Of a stretch of 64,000 nt of DNA, positions 24,505 through 32,745 are shown in pieces. Source of the stretch: JAAYCI01 sp964371725 (GTDB lineage: Bacteria > Bacillota > Clostridia > Oscillospirales > Ruminococcaceae); assembly GCA_964371725.1 (NCBI GenBank), contig CAYJNQ010000004.1, positions 38,061-102,060 on the forward strand, given 5' to 3'. Below the pieces are notes generated by a model that had not been told where the DNA came from, searched no databases, and saw only the letters and a program-made list of their open reading frames with translations. Each line of letters starts with the position of its first letter. Within the stretch, counting starts at the first letter, position 1. A program made the position numbers and the translations under genes.

Positions 24505-25760
24505 GGTTGCACCTCCACAAGCAAATCGCCCTTGGCCTTTTGCAAAACAGCCGGCGGTAGAGTAACGGTTTCCATCTCCCCCGGTGTCATGTGCTCACGC
24601 TTAAAAGAGGCCAATGTTTCACCCTCGCTCAGCACGCACACACGACAGTTCGAAAATACATGCTTTGCCCTAAAATATACGCGCACAGATTGCCGCGTGT
24701 TTTTGTGCATCCGCTGGGGCACTGTGTGAGAAATTCCCGTTCCCACTTTTATGCACAGCACCTCTCCCCTTTGTTTCTCCACCGCATTTTTCAGCAAATA
24801 GTCTGCCGCCGCTTTCCCTGTGTGCTCACTTTCCTCGCTGACAAAATCCACCAAATCATGCACTTGCAACACATTGCCGCAGGCGAATATCCACGGCAAT
24901 GAAGTTTGCCGTGTTTCCAAAACAACGGCACCGCCTGTGTGCGGGTCTATCTCAATGTCTGCTTTGCGGCTCAGCTCGTTTTCCGCTATCAACCCTACGC
25001 TCAGCAGCACCGTATCACAAGAAAAGCACCGTTCGCTTCCCACAATTGAGTTGCGGTTTTCGTCTACCTCTGCCACCACCACCTCCTCTACGCGGTGTCT
25101 GCCGCGTATTTCTGTGATGGTGTGTGACAAAAGCAGCGGAATACCAAAATCTTCAAGACACTGCACTACATTGCGGCGCAGGCCACTGCTGTAGGGCATA
25201 AGCTCTACGCAGGCCAGTACCTCTGCACCCGAAAGCGTGAGCCTGCGCGCCATAATAAGCCCGATATCGCCCGAACCCAAAATCACCACACGCCTACCCA
25301 CCGTGTAGCCTTCCAAATTCAAGTAGCGCTGTGCCGTGCCTGCTGTGAGCACACCTGCCGGGCGGTCTCCCGGCACGGCAATGGCCCCCGCTGTGCGCTC
25401 GCGACATCCCATGGCCAGCACCACAGCCTTTGTGTGCACCACACGATAGCCCTGCTCGGCGCTTACCATGTGCACCGTTTTGTCTTTGCCTATCTCAAGC
25501 ACCATCGTGTTTGTGCAAAGCTCTATCTCGGTTTCTTTCACGGCTTTCACAAAACGTTCTGCATATTCGGGGCCCGTAAGCTCTTGCCCAAAGCGGTGCA
25601 AACCAAACCCACTGTGAATGCACTGGTTTAAAATACCCCCGGCCTCGGCTTCACGCTCAACCAACAGAATGCGACGCACACCCTTTTCGTGGGCCGCAAG
25701 CGCCGCCGCCAACCCTGCAGGCCCTGCACCCACCACCAAAAGGTCATACCGATTGTCCAT
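24501..25760 (-). CDS. NAD(FAD)-dependent oxidoreductase of the glycerol-3-phosphate dehydrogenase operon
   Basis: A 419-residue two-dinucleotide-binding flavoprotein. The FAD motif is LLVVGAGPAGLAAALAA (about residues 7-23), a second nucleotide motif is VILGSGDIGLIMAR, and ECG-type late motif IFACGNV is present. The ATG at 25760 follows GGAGGGGG and overlaps the preceding gene by 17 bases. Together with the GlpA-like and DUF1667 proteins it likely passes electrons from glycerol 3-phosphate to NAD or another carrier. The substrate is inferred from neighbours. Confidence 0.85.
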   Translation of the reverse strand: MDNRYDLLVVGAGPAGLAAALAAHEKGVRRILLVEREAEAGGILNQCIHSGFGLHRFGQELTGPEYAERFVKAVKETEIELCTNTMVLEIGKDKTVHMVSAEQGYRVVHTKAVVLAMGCRERTAGAIAVPGDRPAGVLTAGTAQRYLNLEGYTVGRRVVILGSGDIGLIMARRLTLSGAEVLACVELMPYSSGLRRNVVQCLEDFGIPLLLSHTITEIRGRHRVEEVVVAEVDENRNSIVGSERCFSCDTVLLSVGLIAENELSRKADIEIDPHTGGAVVLETRQTSLPWIFACGNVLQVHDLVDFVSEESEHTGKAAADYLLKNAVEKQRGEVLCIKVGTGISHTVPQRMHKNTRQSVRVYFRAKHVFSNCRVCVLSEGETLASFKREHMTPGEMETVTLPPAVLQKAKGDLLVEVQP

Positions 25761-27204
25761 GCTTCGGTTCCCCCTCCCGGTTTCTGTCCTCACACAAAAC
25801 AAAGGAGCCCTCTTCCTCCAGCGGAATTTGTGTGGGGCACACCCCATGATGTTCTGCCAAAAGCGCCAAAACACGCGGTGAACAAAACCCACCCTGACAG
25901 CGGCCCATTCCGGGCCCACAGCGACGTTTCACACCCCCGAGTGAATGCGGTGGGATCGGGGTATGCAAGGCATCTTGCACCTCCCCTTCTGTGATGTGCA
26001 TACAGCGGCAAAGCATCTGCCCATACTTTGGATTTTGCGCCACAAGCGCCTGTTTTTCCTCGGTGGATAACGCCGCAAACCGCAGGCGTTTTCGCTTTTC
26101 GTGCACATGTTGCCTTTCCAAAAGGGTCAAGCCGGCCTCTTGAAGAAGTTCTGCAACTCGCTTGGCAATGGCAGGCGCCGCCGTGAGGCCCGGTGATGCA
26201 ATTCCGGCCACATCTAAAAGCCGCGGTGCTCCTTTTGCAAACTCGATGATGAAATCGCCACGGTCTGCCCCGGCGCGAAGACCGCTGAAGCAGCGGATAT
26301 TTTGGCTAAAATCGACACCGGGCACCAAAACGCCGGCTTTTTGGCGCACCTCGGAAATCCCGGACTGTGTGGTGGCCACATCCTCAAAAGCTCTTGGTTT
26401 TTCACTGTTTGGCCCTACAATCAGGTTGCCGTGCACCGTGGGTGCCACCAAAACGCCTTTCCCGGTTTTGCCGGGACAACCAAACACTACATGGCGCACA
26501 CGCTCTCCTTCGCTTTTGTCCAGCAGATAGTAGGACCCTCGGCTGGGTTGAATCGAGAAAGCGGGCTCTGCCAGCATATCATGAACAACGCCCGCATATA
26601 CCCCGGCCGCATTGATTACAAAGCGGCTGTGCACATCCCCCTTGCTTGTTTGCAGCAAAATTCCCTCTGCGGTTTGCACCATGCCCAGCACTGTGCACCC
26701 AAGAGAAAACCTTACCCCGTTTTGTATGGCCACTTCGGCCAACGCCAAAGTGTATTCCCAGGGGCTCACAATGGCCGCCTCTTCGGCACACAGGGCAGAC
26801 AGCACCTTTTCGCTGATGTGTGGTTCTTTCTCCCGCAAGGTTTTCGCACCCCATAGCGCCATTTTTTTTACACCATTTTGCTTGCCTTGCAACAGAAGTT
26901 TTTCCAGATGGGCCTCTTCCTCTTTTGAAAAAGCCAACACCAGCGAGCCGCAAGCCACCCTTGGCACATCCAGCGTCTCGCAAAGTGCCTTGGCCAACTG
27001 TGCGCCTTGCACATTCAATTCCGCCATCAGTGTGCCGGGTTTTGGGTCGTACCCCGCATGCAAAACCCCACTGTTCGCCCTGCTGGCTCCCATTGCCACA
27101 TCATTTTCTTTTTCCATCACAAGCACATGTAGCTGGAAACGAGAAAGCATATGGGCCACTGCCGCGCCCACAATGCCACAGCCTATCACGGTTACATCCA
27201 CCAT
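25744..27204 (-). CDS. glpA: FAD-dependent glycerol-3-phosphate dehydrogenase (GlpA-like) with BFD-type Cys domain
   Basis: A 486-residue protein. Residues 1 to about 370 are a DAO-type flavoprotein (VTVIGCGIVGAAVAHML, then GASRANSGVLHAGYDPKPG, typical of GlpA/L-2-hydroxyglutarate oxidase). The C-terminus is a BFD-like [2Fe-2S] domain with CRCMHITEGE and MGRCQGGFC. This joint layout is that of clostridial type III GlpA proteins. It oxidises glycerol 3-phosphate to dihydroxyacetone phosphate. Other hydroxy-acid substrates cannot be excluded. It is first in a three-gene operon divergent from a GntR regulator. Confidence 0.82.
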   Translation of the reverse strand: MVDVTVIGCGIVGAAVAHMLSRFQLHVLVMEKENDVAMGASRANSGVLHAGYDPKPGTLMAELNVQGAQLAKALCETLDVPRVACGSLVLAFSKEEEAHLEKLLLQGKQNGVKKMALWGAKTLREKEPHISEKVLSALCAEEAAIVSPWEYTLALAEVAIQNGVRFSLGCTVLGMVQTAEGILLQTSKGDVHSRFVINAAGVYAGVVHDMLAEPAFSIQPSRGSYYLLDKSEGERVRHVVFGCPGKTGKGVLVAPTVHGNLIVGPNSEKPRAFEDVATTQSGISEVRQKAGVLVPGVDFSQNIRCFSGLRAGADRGDFIIEFAKGAPRLLDVAGIASPGLTAAPAIAKRVAELLQEAGLTLLERQHVHEKRKRLRFAALSTEEKQALVAQNPKYGQMLCRCMHITEGEVQDALHTPIPPHSLGGVKRRCGPGMGRCQGGFCSPRVLALLAEHHGVCPTQIPLEEEGSFVLCEDRNREGEPKHGQSV

Positions 27205-27260
27205 ATGTTTCCCCCCGCCGCTTGCCTTGATATAGGCCCACTTATCGGTTGCTTACACCT

Positions 27261-27308
27261 ATTATACACCGTTTCTCAACACAAATACCAGAGCTTGTTT
27301 GCGCAAAC
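27261..27308 (-). promoter_or_regulatory. probable promoter and GntR operator of the glpA-like operon
   Basis: A minus-strand TATAAT (27261-27266) lies about 60 bases before the glpA-like start; the -35 is weak. About 30 bases further upstream is CTTGTTTGCGCAAAC (27294-27308), containing the perfect palindrome GTTTGCGCAAAC. It matches the two palindromes at the promoter of the dehydrogenase operon near 32.6 kb at 11 of 14 positions. The rest of 27205-27492 holds only the gntR promoter. Confidence 0.5.
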
Positions 27309-27423
27309 CTCTCCCTTGCCTCTTTTGCCAAAACATTTCAAAATTTGCAACATTCGGTTTTCCGTCAACTGGCTCTAAAGGTGGCATCGGTTTTGTAATT
27401 CTACTTTTCAGATTGCTGTCTGC

Positions 27424-27453
27424 TTGTACAATTCGGGTCTTATCCTGTATACT
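27424..27453 (+). promoter_or_regulatory. promoter of the gntR gene
   Basis: TTGTAC (27424-27429) and TATACT (27448-27453) are 18 bases apart, 40 bases before the gene. The -35 is part of the 8-base palindrome TTGTACAA. Confidence 0.65.
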
Positions 27454-27492
27454 AAAAAGCAAGAACACATGGAATGGAAGTGTGAAAATTAA

Positions 27493-28206
27493 ATGGCACT
27501 GAAAGAAAAGAAAAAATTATGGCAACGTGTTTACGATGCCATAAAAGATGAAATTGCATCCATGCAGCCGGGGGAAAACAAATTGCCCTCGGAAAACGAG
27601 TATGTTGCCAAGTTCAACGTGAGCCGTTCCACGGTACGCGATGCCCTGCAAGCTTTGACCGCCGCGCACTATGTTTCTTCCCGGCACGGAAAAGGAAGCT
27701 TTGCCCATCCCTCTGCCGTGCATTTGCAATATCGTATCGATGTGAATTTGGAATTTCTTTCCCTTTTAAGCACACCCACACACAAGGCGAAGTGCACGTG
27801 CCTGGAAAGCGAAATCGCAAAAAACAGCTTAGACCCAAACCTAAGCGACGACTTTCCTATATATCGTCAAGTTTGGGCTTTTTCTGTGTGTGAGGAAACC
27901 CGAATTATATATCTGGCCGAAACACCGCTTCACCTGGTTGATCAAAACACACTTTCTTGCCTGCCCGCACATTCTTTTCTTTTAATTGATTGGCTGAGGC
28001 AAGCTTGCCATATTGACACAGCCTACCTTTCTGTTTCCATGTCTGCCAAGACCAATGCGAAAATGGCAGAACTTTTTAAGGTGCCACAAGACTCGCCCTT
28101 GATGATTTGGGACGAAAGCGTCTATGATTTACACGACAAGGTCATTACAAAAGCGATGGTATATTTTCACCCAAAACAACCCGTCTGCCAATGCAATTAC
28201 CTTTAG
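27493..28206 (+). CDS. GntR/HutC-family transcription regulator
   Basis: A 237-residue protein. Residues 1-70 are the winged helix-turn-helix with LPSENEYVAKFNVSRSTVRDAL and GKGSF. The rest is a UTRA-type ligand domain with the end SLMIWDES-like core (PLMIWDESVYD) and a late YFHPKQ. It lies between two minus-strand redox operons. Three similar palindromes (27294-27308, 32583-32600, 32618-32631) are good candidates for its binding sites, so it likely represses both until a substrate is present. Confidence 0.9.
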   Translation: MALKEKKKLWQRVYDAIKDEIASMQPGENKLPSENEYVAKFNVSRSTVRDALQALTAAHYVSSRHGKGSFAHPSAVHLQYRIDVNLEFLSLLSTPTHKAKCTCLESEIAKNSLDPNLSDDFPIYRQVWAFSVCEETRIIYLAETPLHLVDQNTLSCLPAHSFLLIDWLRQACHIDTAYLSVSMSAKTNAKMAELFKVPQDSPLMIWDESVYDLHDKVITKAMVYFHPKQPVCQCNYL

Positions 28207-28229
28207 GCATTGCCTAATCAAACCATGTT

Positions 28230-28277
28230 ATGCAACGCAAAATGCATCCGACAAAGCGGATGCATTTTGTGTTGCAT
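28230..28277. terminator. bidirectional terminator between gntR and the methyltransferase gene
   Basis: Arms of about 20 bases (ATGCAACGCAAAATGCATCCG with one mismatch against its partner) around ACAAAG form a long stem. It ends directly at the stop codon of the minus-strand gene at 28278 and about 25 bases after the gntR stop. T-rich stretches lie on both sides. Confidence 0.75.
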
Positions 28278-29093
28278 TTAAACTTCCCCTACCGTGGTTT
28301 TTAGGCGTCCGGCACGATAGGCCTCGATATAGGAAAGCGTAAACTCATCTTCTCCGTTTAACGCTCTCCATGCAGGCATGAAAGTGCCCACAGTTTCATC
28401 CATTTCCACCAGCAAACAGTCTTGCCCTGCGCCAATCAACATGGTGGCAAAGGCGATGTCCAAAAGCCCTCTGCTTGGAAGCCCGAAAGAGATGTTGTTC
28501 AGCCCGCAAGTATAACCATACTCCGGGTGTGTTTGTTTCATTTTTCGCAAGCACTCCAAATATCGTGCTGCACCATCTTGGTCTGTGGAGAGTGCGAAAA
28601 CAAGGTTGTCCAAAAGAAGGTCTTTGGGATTCATATCCCAAGTGTCTTTGATTTCCTCCACAATCGGAAGCATTTTGAACCGATCTTCTGCACAAGTGGG
28701 CATACCGGACTCGTCGTGAAGCAAAACAATCACCTTTGCATCGTATTCTTTCACCAGCGGCATCACCGCTTCAAAGCGCGCCCTTTCGCAAGTTGTCGAA
28801 TCCACCAGCATTCGTCCGTTGCAGTTTAGCTTGAGCGCAGCCTCAATGGTATCCGGGTTTGGAGAATCAACCATCATGGGTATTTTAATTCCGGCATCCA
28901 GCACAGTGCCAATCATCCACTGCATATCTGCCATTTCTGTTTGCACACGCGTGCCCGCGTTGAAAGAGATTCTGTCGGCTCCCCATTTGATTTGGTTTTT
29001 GCAAAGTGAAAGAAGAGCCTCTTTGTTTCTGCTTTCTACAATTTCATCAATACCATCGAGGGATGTATTGATGCTGTGCCCTACAATTTCCAT
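28278..29093 (-). CDS. pterin-dependent methyltransferase (MtgA/AcsE-like, DHPS fold)
   Basis: A 271-residue protein of the dihydropteroate synthase-like TIM-barrel family. GADRISFNAGTRVQTEMADM near the N-terminus, MMVDSPNPDTIEAALK and GLNNISFGLPSR are the motifs that bind methyltetrahydrofolate in AcsE and MtgA-type enzymes. These move methyl groups between a corrinoid protein and tetrahydrofolate. No corrinoid protein or MttB-like enzyme is encoded in the window, so the partner is elsewhere. AAAGG precedes the ATG by eight bases. It is the last gene after the amine dehydrogenase set; the 155 bases between show no terminator. Confidence 0.82.
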   Translation of the reverse strand: MEIVGHSINTSLDGIDEIVESRNKEALLSLCKNQIKWGADRISFNAGTRVQTEMADMQWMIGTVLDAGIKIPMMVDSPNPDTIEAALKLNCNGRMLVDSTTCERARFEAVMPLVKEYDAKVIVLLHDESGMPTCAEDRFKMLPIVEEIKDTWDMNPKDLLLDNLVFALSTDQDGAARYLECLRKMKQTHPEYGYTCGLNNISFGLPSRGLLDIAFATMLIGAGQDCLLVEMDETVGTFMPAWRALNGEDEFTLSYIEAYRAGRLKTTVGEV

Positions 29094-29248
29094 TTCATTG
29101 ACCTTTCACTGAAAAGTTTGGGTATATTAAGCAACCAAGACAGCCTAAACATGATTGGCAATTTGTGGTTTTGTCCTCTTTGAATTTTTTGAACCATCGA
29201 GCAGACAATCAGCCTGTTTTTCGCCAATACGCTTTCGTTTTTATGGGC

Positions 29249-30403
29249 TTATAGCCGAGAAACCGGGTTCATAAACGGGGCGATGTCATATCGGCAAGTA
29301 TCGTGTAAAACAAGCTCTGTTACAACAGTGCCCACAAGCGCCGAAAGCACCACGGCACTTTTGAAGCCGGCCGCCAAAATAAGCCCCGAAACCGGACTTT
29401 TGCCAAAGACGGGTTCTGTGTTGTTGGTGAAGGGGGAGGGTGTTACCCAACTGCGCAATATTTGCAAATGCGCCGCCGCCGGTGCAAAGTGTGCCAGTTT
29501 TTCTCGGATTGCCCGGCAATGTTCAAGCGAAGTGGCATCTTGGTATCTTTTGTCTACGAGGTCGTGTGGCTTCGTGGTTTCGGCCAAAAGCAAGTTTCCA
29601 TAGTGGCTTTGGCTCACGCAAAGAGAAGTGGATGCCTTTTCCGGGTCGTGCGCTTCGGCAAAAAATGCGGCCGAAGAATAATACGCGTTCAAAAACGGCG
29701 CGATGGATTCGGTGACAAAACACTCGGCTTTGACAGAGTGCACCGGCACAGAAAGCCCCGCACTGCGGCAAATGGTATGTGTGCCGGCCCCTGCCGCCAC
29801 GATGGTGTTTTCTGCACGAATGACACTGCCGTCTTCCAATACAATGCCTTTGCATTGGCCGCCTTCCATGTGCAAAGAAGCCACCGGGCAGTTTTCTTTA
29901 ACCGTTAGCCCCTTTTGTTTACCGCGGCGCAGCAAGGCATACATATAATGGAACGGATATACCTGGCCTTGCTCAAAATAGGTAGCCGCAAGCACGGAAT
30001 CGGGGTTTATGTTCGGCTCCAAATCATACAGTGCCCCGCCCTCCAGCCAGCGGATATCCAGCCCGGCTTCTTTTTTCTCCTGATACTCTTTTTCTAAAAG
30101 CGGAAGATGGGCGGGCGCCTCTGCACCCACAAGAGAACGGCAAGGCCGATAGCCGATGTCACTGTCGAGCTCCTTTTCCATCTCTTGCATGAGTTTGAAA
30201 CCGTCTAAGGTGAGCTGTAAATTGATTCCCATGGAGGAATCTTGCACTTGTACATTCCCGAAATTAGCCCCGGAAGCTCCGCGCCCGATTTCTTTTTCAT
30301 CCACAAGCAAGGTGCGCACACCGCTTTTTGCCAAAAAATAGCCGCAAGCGCAACCAAAATAGCCGCCACCGATGACGATGGCATCGTACTGCATGTTAGC
30401 CAT
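29249..30403 (-). CDS. FAD-dependent amino/imino-acid oxidoreductase (HcnC/DadA-like beta subunit)
   Basis: A 384-residue DAO-family flavoprotein. The FAD motif AIVIGGGYFGCACGYFLAK is at the N-terminus, followed by GASGANFGNVQ and, near the C-terminus, GLILAAGF. It resembles the catalytic beta subunits of hydroxyproline/proline dehydrogenases and of heteromeric sarcosine oxidases, which oxidise secondary amines. The start is placed at 30403; an ATG at 30394 is also possible. It overlaps the BFD protein gene by eight bases. The exact substrate is unknown. Confidence 0.82.
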   Translation of the reverse strand: MANMQYDAIVIGGGYFGCACGYFLAKSGVRTLLVDEKEIGRGASGANFGNVQVQDSSMGINLQLTLDGFKLMQEMEKELDSDIGYRPCRSLVGAEAPAHLPLLEKEYQEKKEAGLDIRWLEGGALYDLEPNINPDSVLAATYFEQGQVYPFHYMYALLRRGKQKGLTVKENCPVASLHMEGGQCKGIVLEDGSVIRAENTIVAAGAGTHTICRSAGLSVPVHSVKAECFVTESIAPFLNAYYSSAAFFAEAHDPEKASTSLCVSQSHYGNLLLAETTKPHDLVDKRYQDATSLEHCRAIREKLAHFAPAAAHLQILRSWVTPSPFTNNTEPVFGKSPVSGLILAAGFKSAVVLSALVGTVVTELVLHDTCRYDIAPFMNPVSRL

Positions 30404-30671
30404 TGTCCTCACCCCCAAAACTGTCTATATCGCAAGGAACAGAGGGAAAGCGTGCCTTGTCCGGCGCAAGTTCTGCCGGGGCGGCAATGCCCTCGGCCAC
30501 CAAAATTTGTTGAATCAACCGCCCACAGGTGCGCCCTTGGCAGGCACCCATGCCAGCCCGTGTGGCGCGCTTGATGGCAGACACCGTGTGCAAGCCGTCT
30601 GCAATTGCCTGCAAAACATCCTGTTTTGTCACTTCTTCACAGCGGCAAATCAAAAAATCATCCGTTTTCAT
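30396..30671 (-). CDS. BFD-like [2Fe-2S]-binding protein
   Basis: A 91-residue protein with C9, C11, C44 and C49 (ICRCEEV and MGACQGRTC), the four-cysteine pattern of bacterioferritin-associated-ferredoxin-like domains. In related dehydrogenases this domain links the two flavoprotein subunits. The ATG at 30671 is nine bases after AGGAGG; an earlier ATG at 30680 is too close to it. Confidence 0.85.
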   Translation of the reverse strand: MKTDDFLICRCEEVTKQDVLQAIADGLHTVSAIKRATRAGMGACQGRTCGRLIQQILVAEGIAAPAELAPDKARFPSVPCDIDSFGGEDNG

Positions 30672-31113
30672 GGCCGGCATCCTCCTTTTTTAGGCGTTGC
30701 ATAAAGCGCACGGTGTCCTTTTGCTCTTTTGGAATCTTCAGGGTAACCAAATTGGTTTTGTTGAAAGCAGAGCGCCTATCCACCGTGAGGACCTCGGCAG
30801 GACATACAATTTGACCAAAACGGTCTGTCGCTTGTACCCTTTGGCCGGGTTCGGGAAGTGGCAAATATTCATAGGGAAAGGTGATGGTGGCACTTTCCGC
30901 ATCATAATCCGGCACTTGCATGAAGATGGCTTGGCCGGGACACTCGGCCACACACAATTTGCACCCCACACATTTTTCCGCAATCAACACAGGGCAGGCA
31001 TTCAAATTATCTTTTACGATGGCACCGCTTTTGCACACAGAAACACAGGGGTTACAGGGAATTTCTTGTGTGCACTCAATGAAAGCGATTCCTTTTGCTG
31101 CTCGATTAGCCAT
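30658..31113 (-). CDS. 4Fe-4S ferredoxin-like electron carrier
   Basis: A 151-residue protein with nine cysteines in the first 58 residues (14, 20, 23, 27, 40, 48, 51, 54, 58). They include the classic set CVGCKLCVAECPG and an altered first set CNPCVSVCKSG, so two [4Fe-4S] clusters are likely. It is placed between the flavoprotein genes of the dehydrogenase operon and probably carries electrons out of the complex. It overlaps genes on both sides. Confidence 0.85.
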   Translation of the reverse strand: MANRAAKGIAFIECTQEIPCNPCVSVCKSGAIVKDNLNACPVLIAEKCVGCKLCVAECPGQAIFMQVPDYDAESATITFPYEYLPLPEPGQRVQATDRFGQIVCPAEVLTVDRRSAFNKTNLVTLKIPKEQKDTVRFMQRLKKEDAGHENG

Positions 31114-32200
31114 ACAGGCAAGCTCCCTTCTCTATGGTGCGCATTTTTCCGTCTAAACGTCGTTTGGCATGGCCACCACTGCGTAAATCATGCAGGCTTT
31201 GTTGCAAGGCATCCAAGCGCGTTTGGGCCTCGTTTGCCGAAAGACCCAGCGACACCGCAGCATGTAGGCCGGCCAAGCGCCCCTCTTCCAAGGCAGTATT
31301 GGCCTCTTCCACACCGGCAACATCGCCGCAAACATATACATTTTCCGCGCTGCTGCGCATATAGCGGTCGTGGTAAGGGAACGTGCCCCCCAGCACACCC
31401 TCAAATGTGGTTTCACACCCAAACATTTGGGCCAGTTCAATGCGGGGATTTAGCCCAACGGCCAACAGAATGGTATCCACGTTCAGCGTTTCTTCACTGC
31501 CCTCAAGGGGGCAGAAATGTTCGTTGACTTTTGCGATGGTGGCACTTTTAACATGGGTGTCACCGTTTGCGGCCACCACCGTGGCAGAGGTATAAATGGG
31601 CACACCGGCACGCTGGATTTTTCCCGCGTGCACCCGATAGCCCGTGATGTTTGGGGCGCCTTCCACAAGGGCCACAATGTTGGCGCCGGCCTGCATGAGC
31701 TGGTAGGAAACGATGAGGCCCACATTGCCGGAACCCACCACCAAAATATTTTTGCCCACAAGCGTGCCGTGCACATTGCAAAAGGTTTGTGCGGCGCCGG
31801 CCGTCATCACCCCGGGCAAGGTCCAGCCGGGAAAAGCAAATGCATTTTCCTTGGCACCCGTGGCCAAAATCACTTTTTTTGCCTTGTGCGTGTGCATGGT
31901 GCCACCACACAGCAGGGAAATGCTTCCATCGTCCAGCAAACCGAGCGCTCGTGTGCCAAGCTGAATGTTTACATCCAGTGTCTTGGCTTCTTCCAAAAGC
32001 AAATCGGCAATTTGAAAGCCGCGCACACCGGCATAGTGCGCCCCGGAACCGAAAAACTTGTGAATTTGCTTGTAAAGCTGGCCGCCGGCCTTTTCGTTTT
32101 CGTCTACCAAAGTAACACGGGCGCCACAGCGGGCCGCCTCGATGCAAGCGCCAAGCCCCGCAGGGCCGGAACCCACCACCAAAATATCACTTACAGACAT
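31106..32200 (-). CDS. NAD(FAD)-dependent oxidoreductase (HcnB-like alpha subunit)
   Basis: A 364-residue flavoprotein with ILVVGSGPAGLGACIEAA (FAD), ILVVGSGNVGLIVSYQL (second nucleotide site) and VYVCGDVAGVEEAN near the end. The same layout is seen in HcnB and in the alpha subunits of hydroxyproline dehydrogenase and sarcosine oxidase complexes. It overlaps its neighbours by 8-10 bases. Confidence 0.85.
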   Translation of the reverse strand: MSVSDILVVGSGPAGLGACIEAARCGARVTLVDENEKAGGQLYKQIHKFFGSGAHYAGVRGFQIADLLLEEAKTLDVNIQLGTRALGLLDDGSISLLCGGTMHTHKAKKVILATGAKENAFAFPGWTLPGVMTAGAAQTFCNVHGTLVGKNILVVGSGNVGLIVSYQLMQAGANIVALVEGAPNITGYRVHAGKIQRAGVPIYTSATVVAANGDTHVKSATIAKVNEHFCPLEGSEETLNVDTILLAVGLNPRIELAQMFGCETTFEGVLGGTFPYHDRYMRSSAENVYVCGDVAGVEEANTALEEGRLAGLHAAVSLGLSANEAQTRLDALQQSLHDLRSGGHAKRRLDGKMRTIEKGACLYG

Positions 32201-32514
32201 GGCACACCCACCTTTCCAAGGCCAACTTGCCGCTGCACAACCATACCCTCTTCAAGCGGCGTGACACACGAGCGAATGTTCGGTTGCCCGTTTACCACCA
32301 CAACACAGTCGTTGCATTGCCCAATACCACAAAACAAACTGCGCGCCTCGCCGCGCTTAGCCGTGGTGCGAAAAACATCAATGCCGTTCGATAGCAACGC
32401 GGCGGCTATCGGTTCGCCTAAATTCCCGTTCAGTTTTTCTCCGTCAAAAGTAAAAGAAACTTTTTCATTTGCGGGAAATTCCAATATGGGGTGTGTTCTT
32501 ACATTGGAACACAT
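32191..32514 (-). CDS. [2Fe-2S] ferredoxin-like subunit (HcnA-like)
   Basis: A 107-residue protein with C62, C67, C70 and C83 (FCGIGQCNDC, then RSC), the [2Fe-2S] pattern of HcnA and of the N-terminus of sarcosine oxidase alpha. It is the first gene of the dehydrogenase operon. AAAGGAGAGGTG stands eight bases before the ATG at 32514. Confidence 0.85.
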   Translation of the reverse strand: MCSNVRTHPILEFPANEKVSFTFDGEKLNGNLGEPIAAALLSNGIDVFRTTAKRGEARSLFCGIGQCNDCVVVVNGQPNIRSCVTPLEEGMVVQRQVGLGKVGVPCL

Positions 32515-32582
32515 AACGAAATCACCTCTCCTTTATTCTATAAAATCCATCTATACTCAATTCATTTTCTATTCAAGCCAAC

Positions 32583-32631
32583 AACTTGTTCGAACAAGTT
32601 AATTATATCGCTTTTTTCTTGTTCGTGCAAG
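32583..32631 (-). promoter_or_regulatory. promoter with two GntR-type operators for the amine dehydrogenase operon
   Basis: On the minus strand TTGCAC (32625-32630) and TATAAT (32602-32607) are 17 bases apart. Two palindromes cover this promoter: CTTGTTCGTGCAAG (32618-32631) overlaps the -35, and AACTTGTTCGAACAAGTT (32583-32600), a perfect 18-base palindrome, follows the -10 directly. Their centres are 33 bases apart, three helical turns. This is a textbook repressor layout. The rest of 32632-32745 shows no clear element. Confidence 0.85.
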
Positions 32632-32745
32632 ATGAAATTAGCACAAATTATTTTTAATATTTTATTTAAAGTGACAGTTTCGCTCAACTGACTTCACCGG
32701 CAAGAACACCTTCCTGCGCATTGCGACGGCAGAGAACCATCCCAT

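Noticed and set aside
29094..29248. A promoter or a small gene between the methyltransferase and the flavoprotein gene
   Set aside because: No paired -35 and -10 boxes were found, and the only short frame (about 45 codons) has no ribosome site.
30697..31527. A 276-codon plus-strand frame opposite the ferredoxin and flavoprotein genes
   Set aside because: It lies fully inside well-supported minus-strand genes and has no family features.
32640..32745. A structured RNA or tRNA gene between gatB and the dehydrogenase promoter
   Set aside because: No cloverleaf or conserved tRNA arms could be drawn; only a weak five-base hairpin is present.
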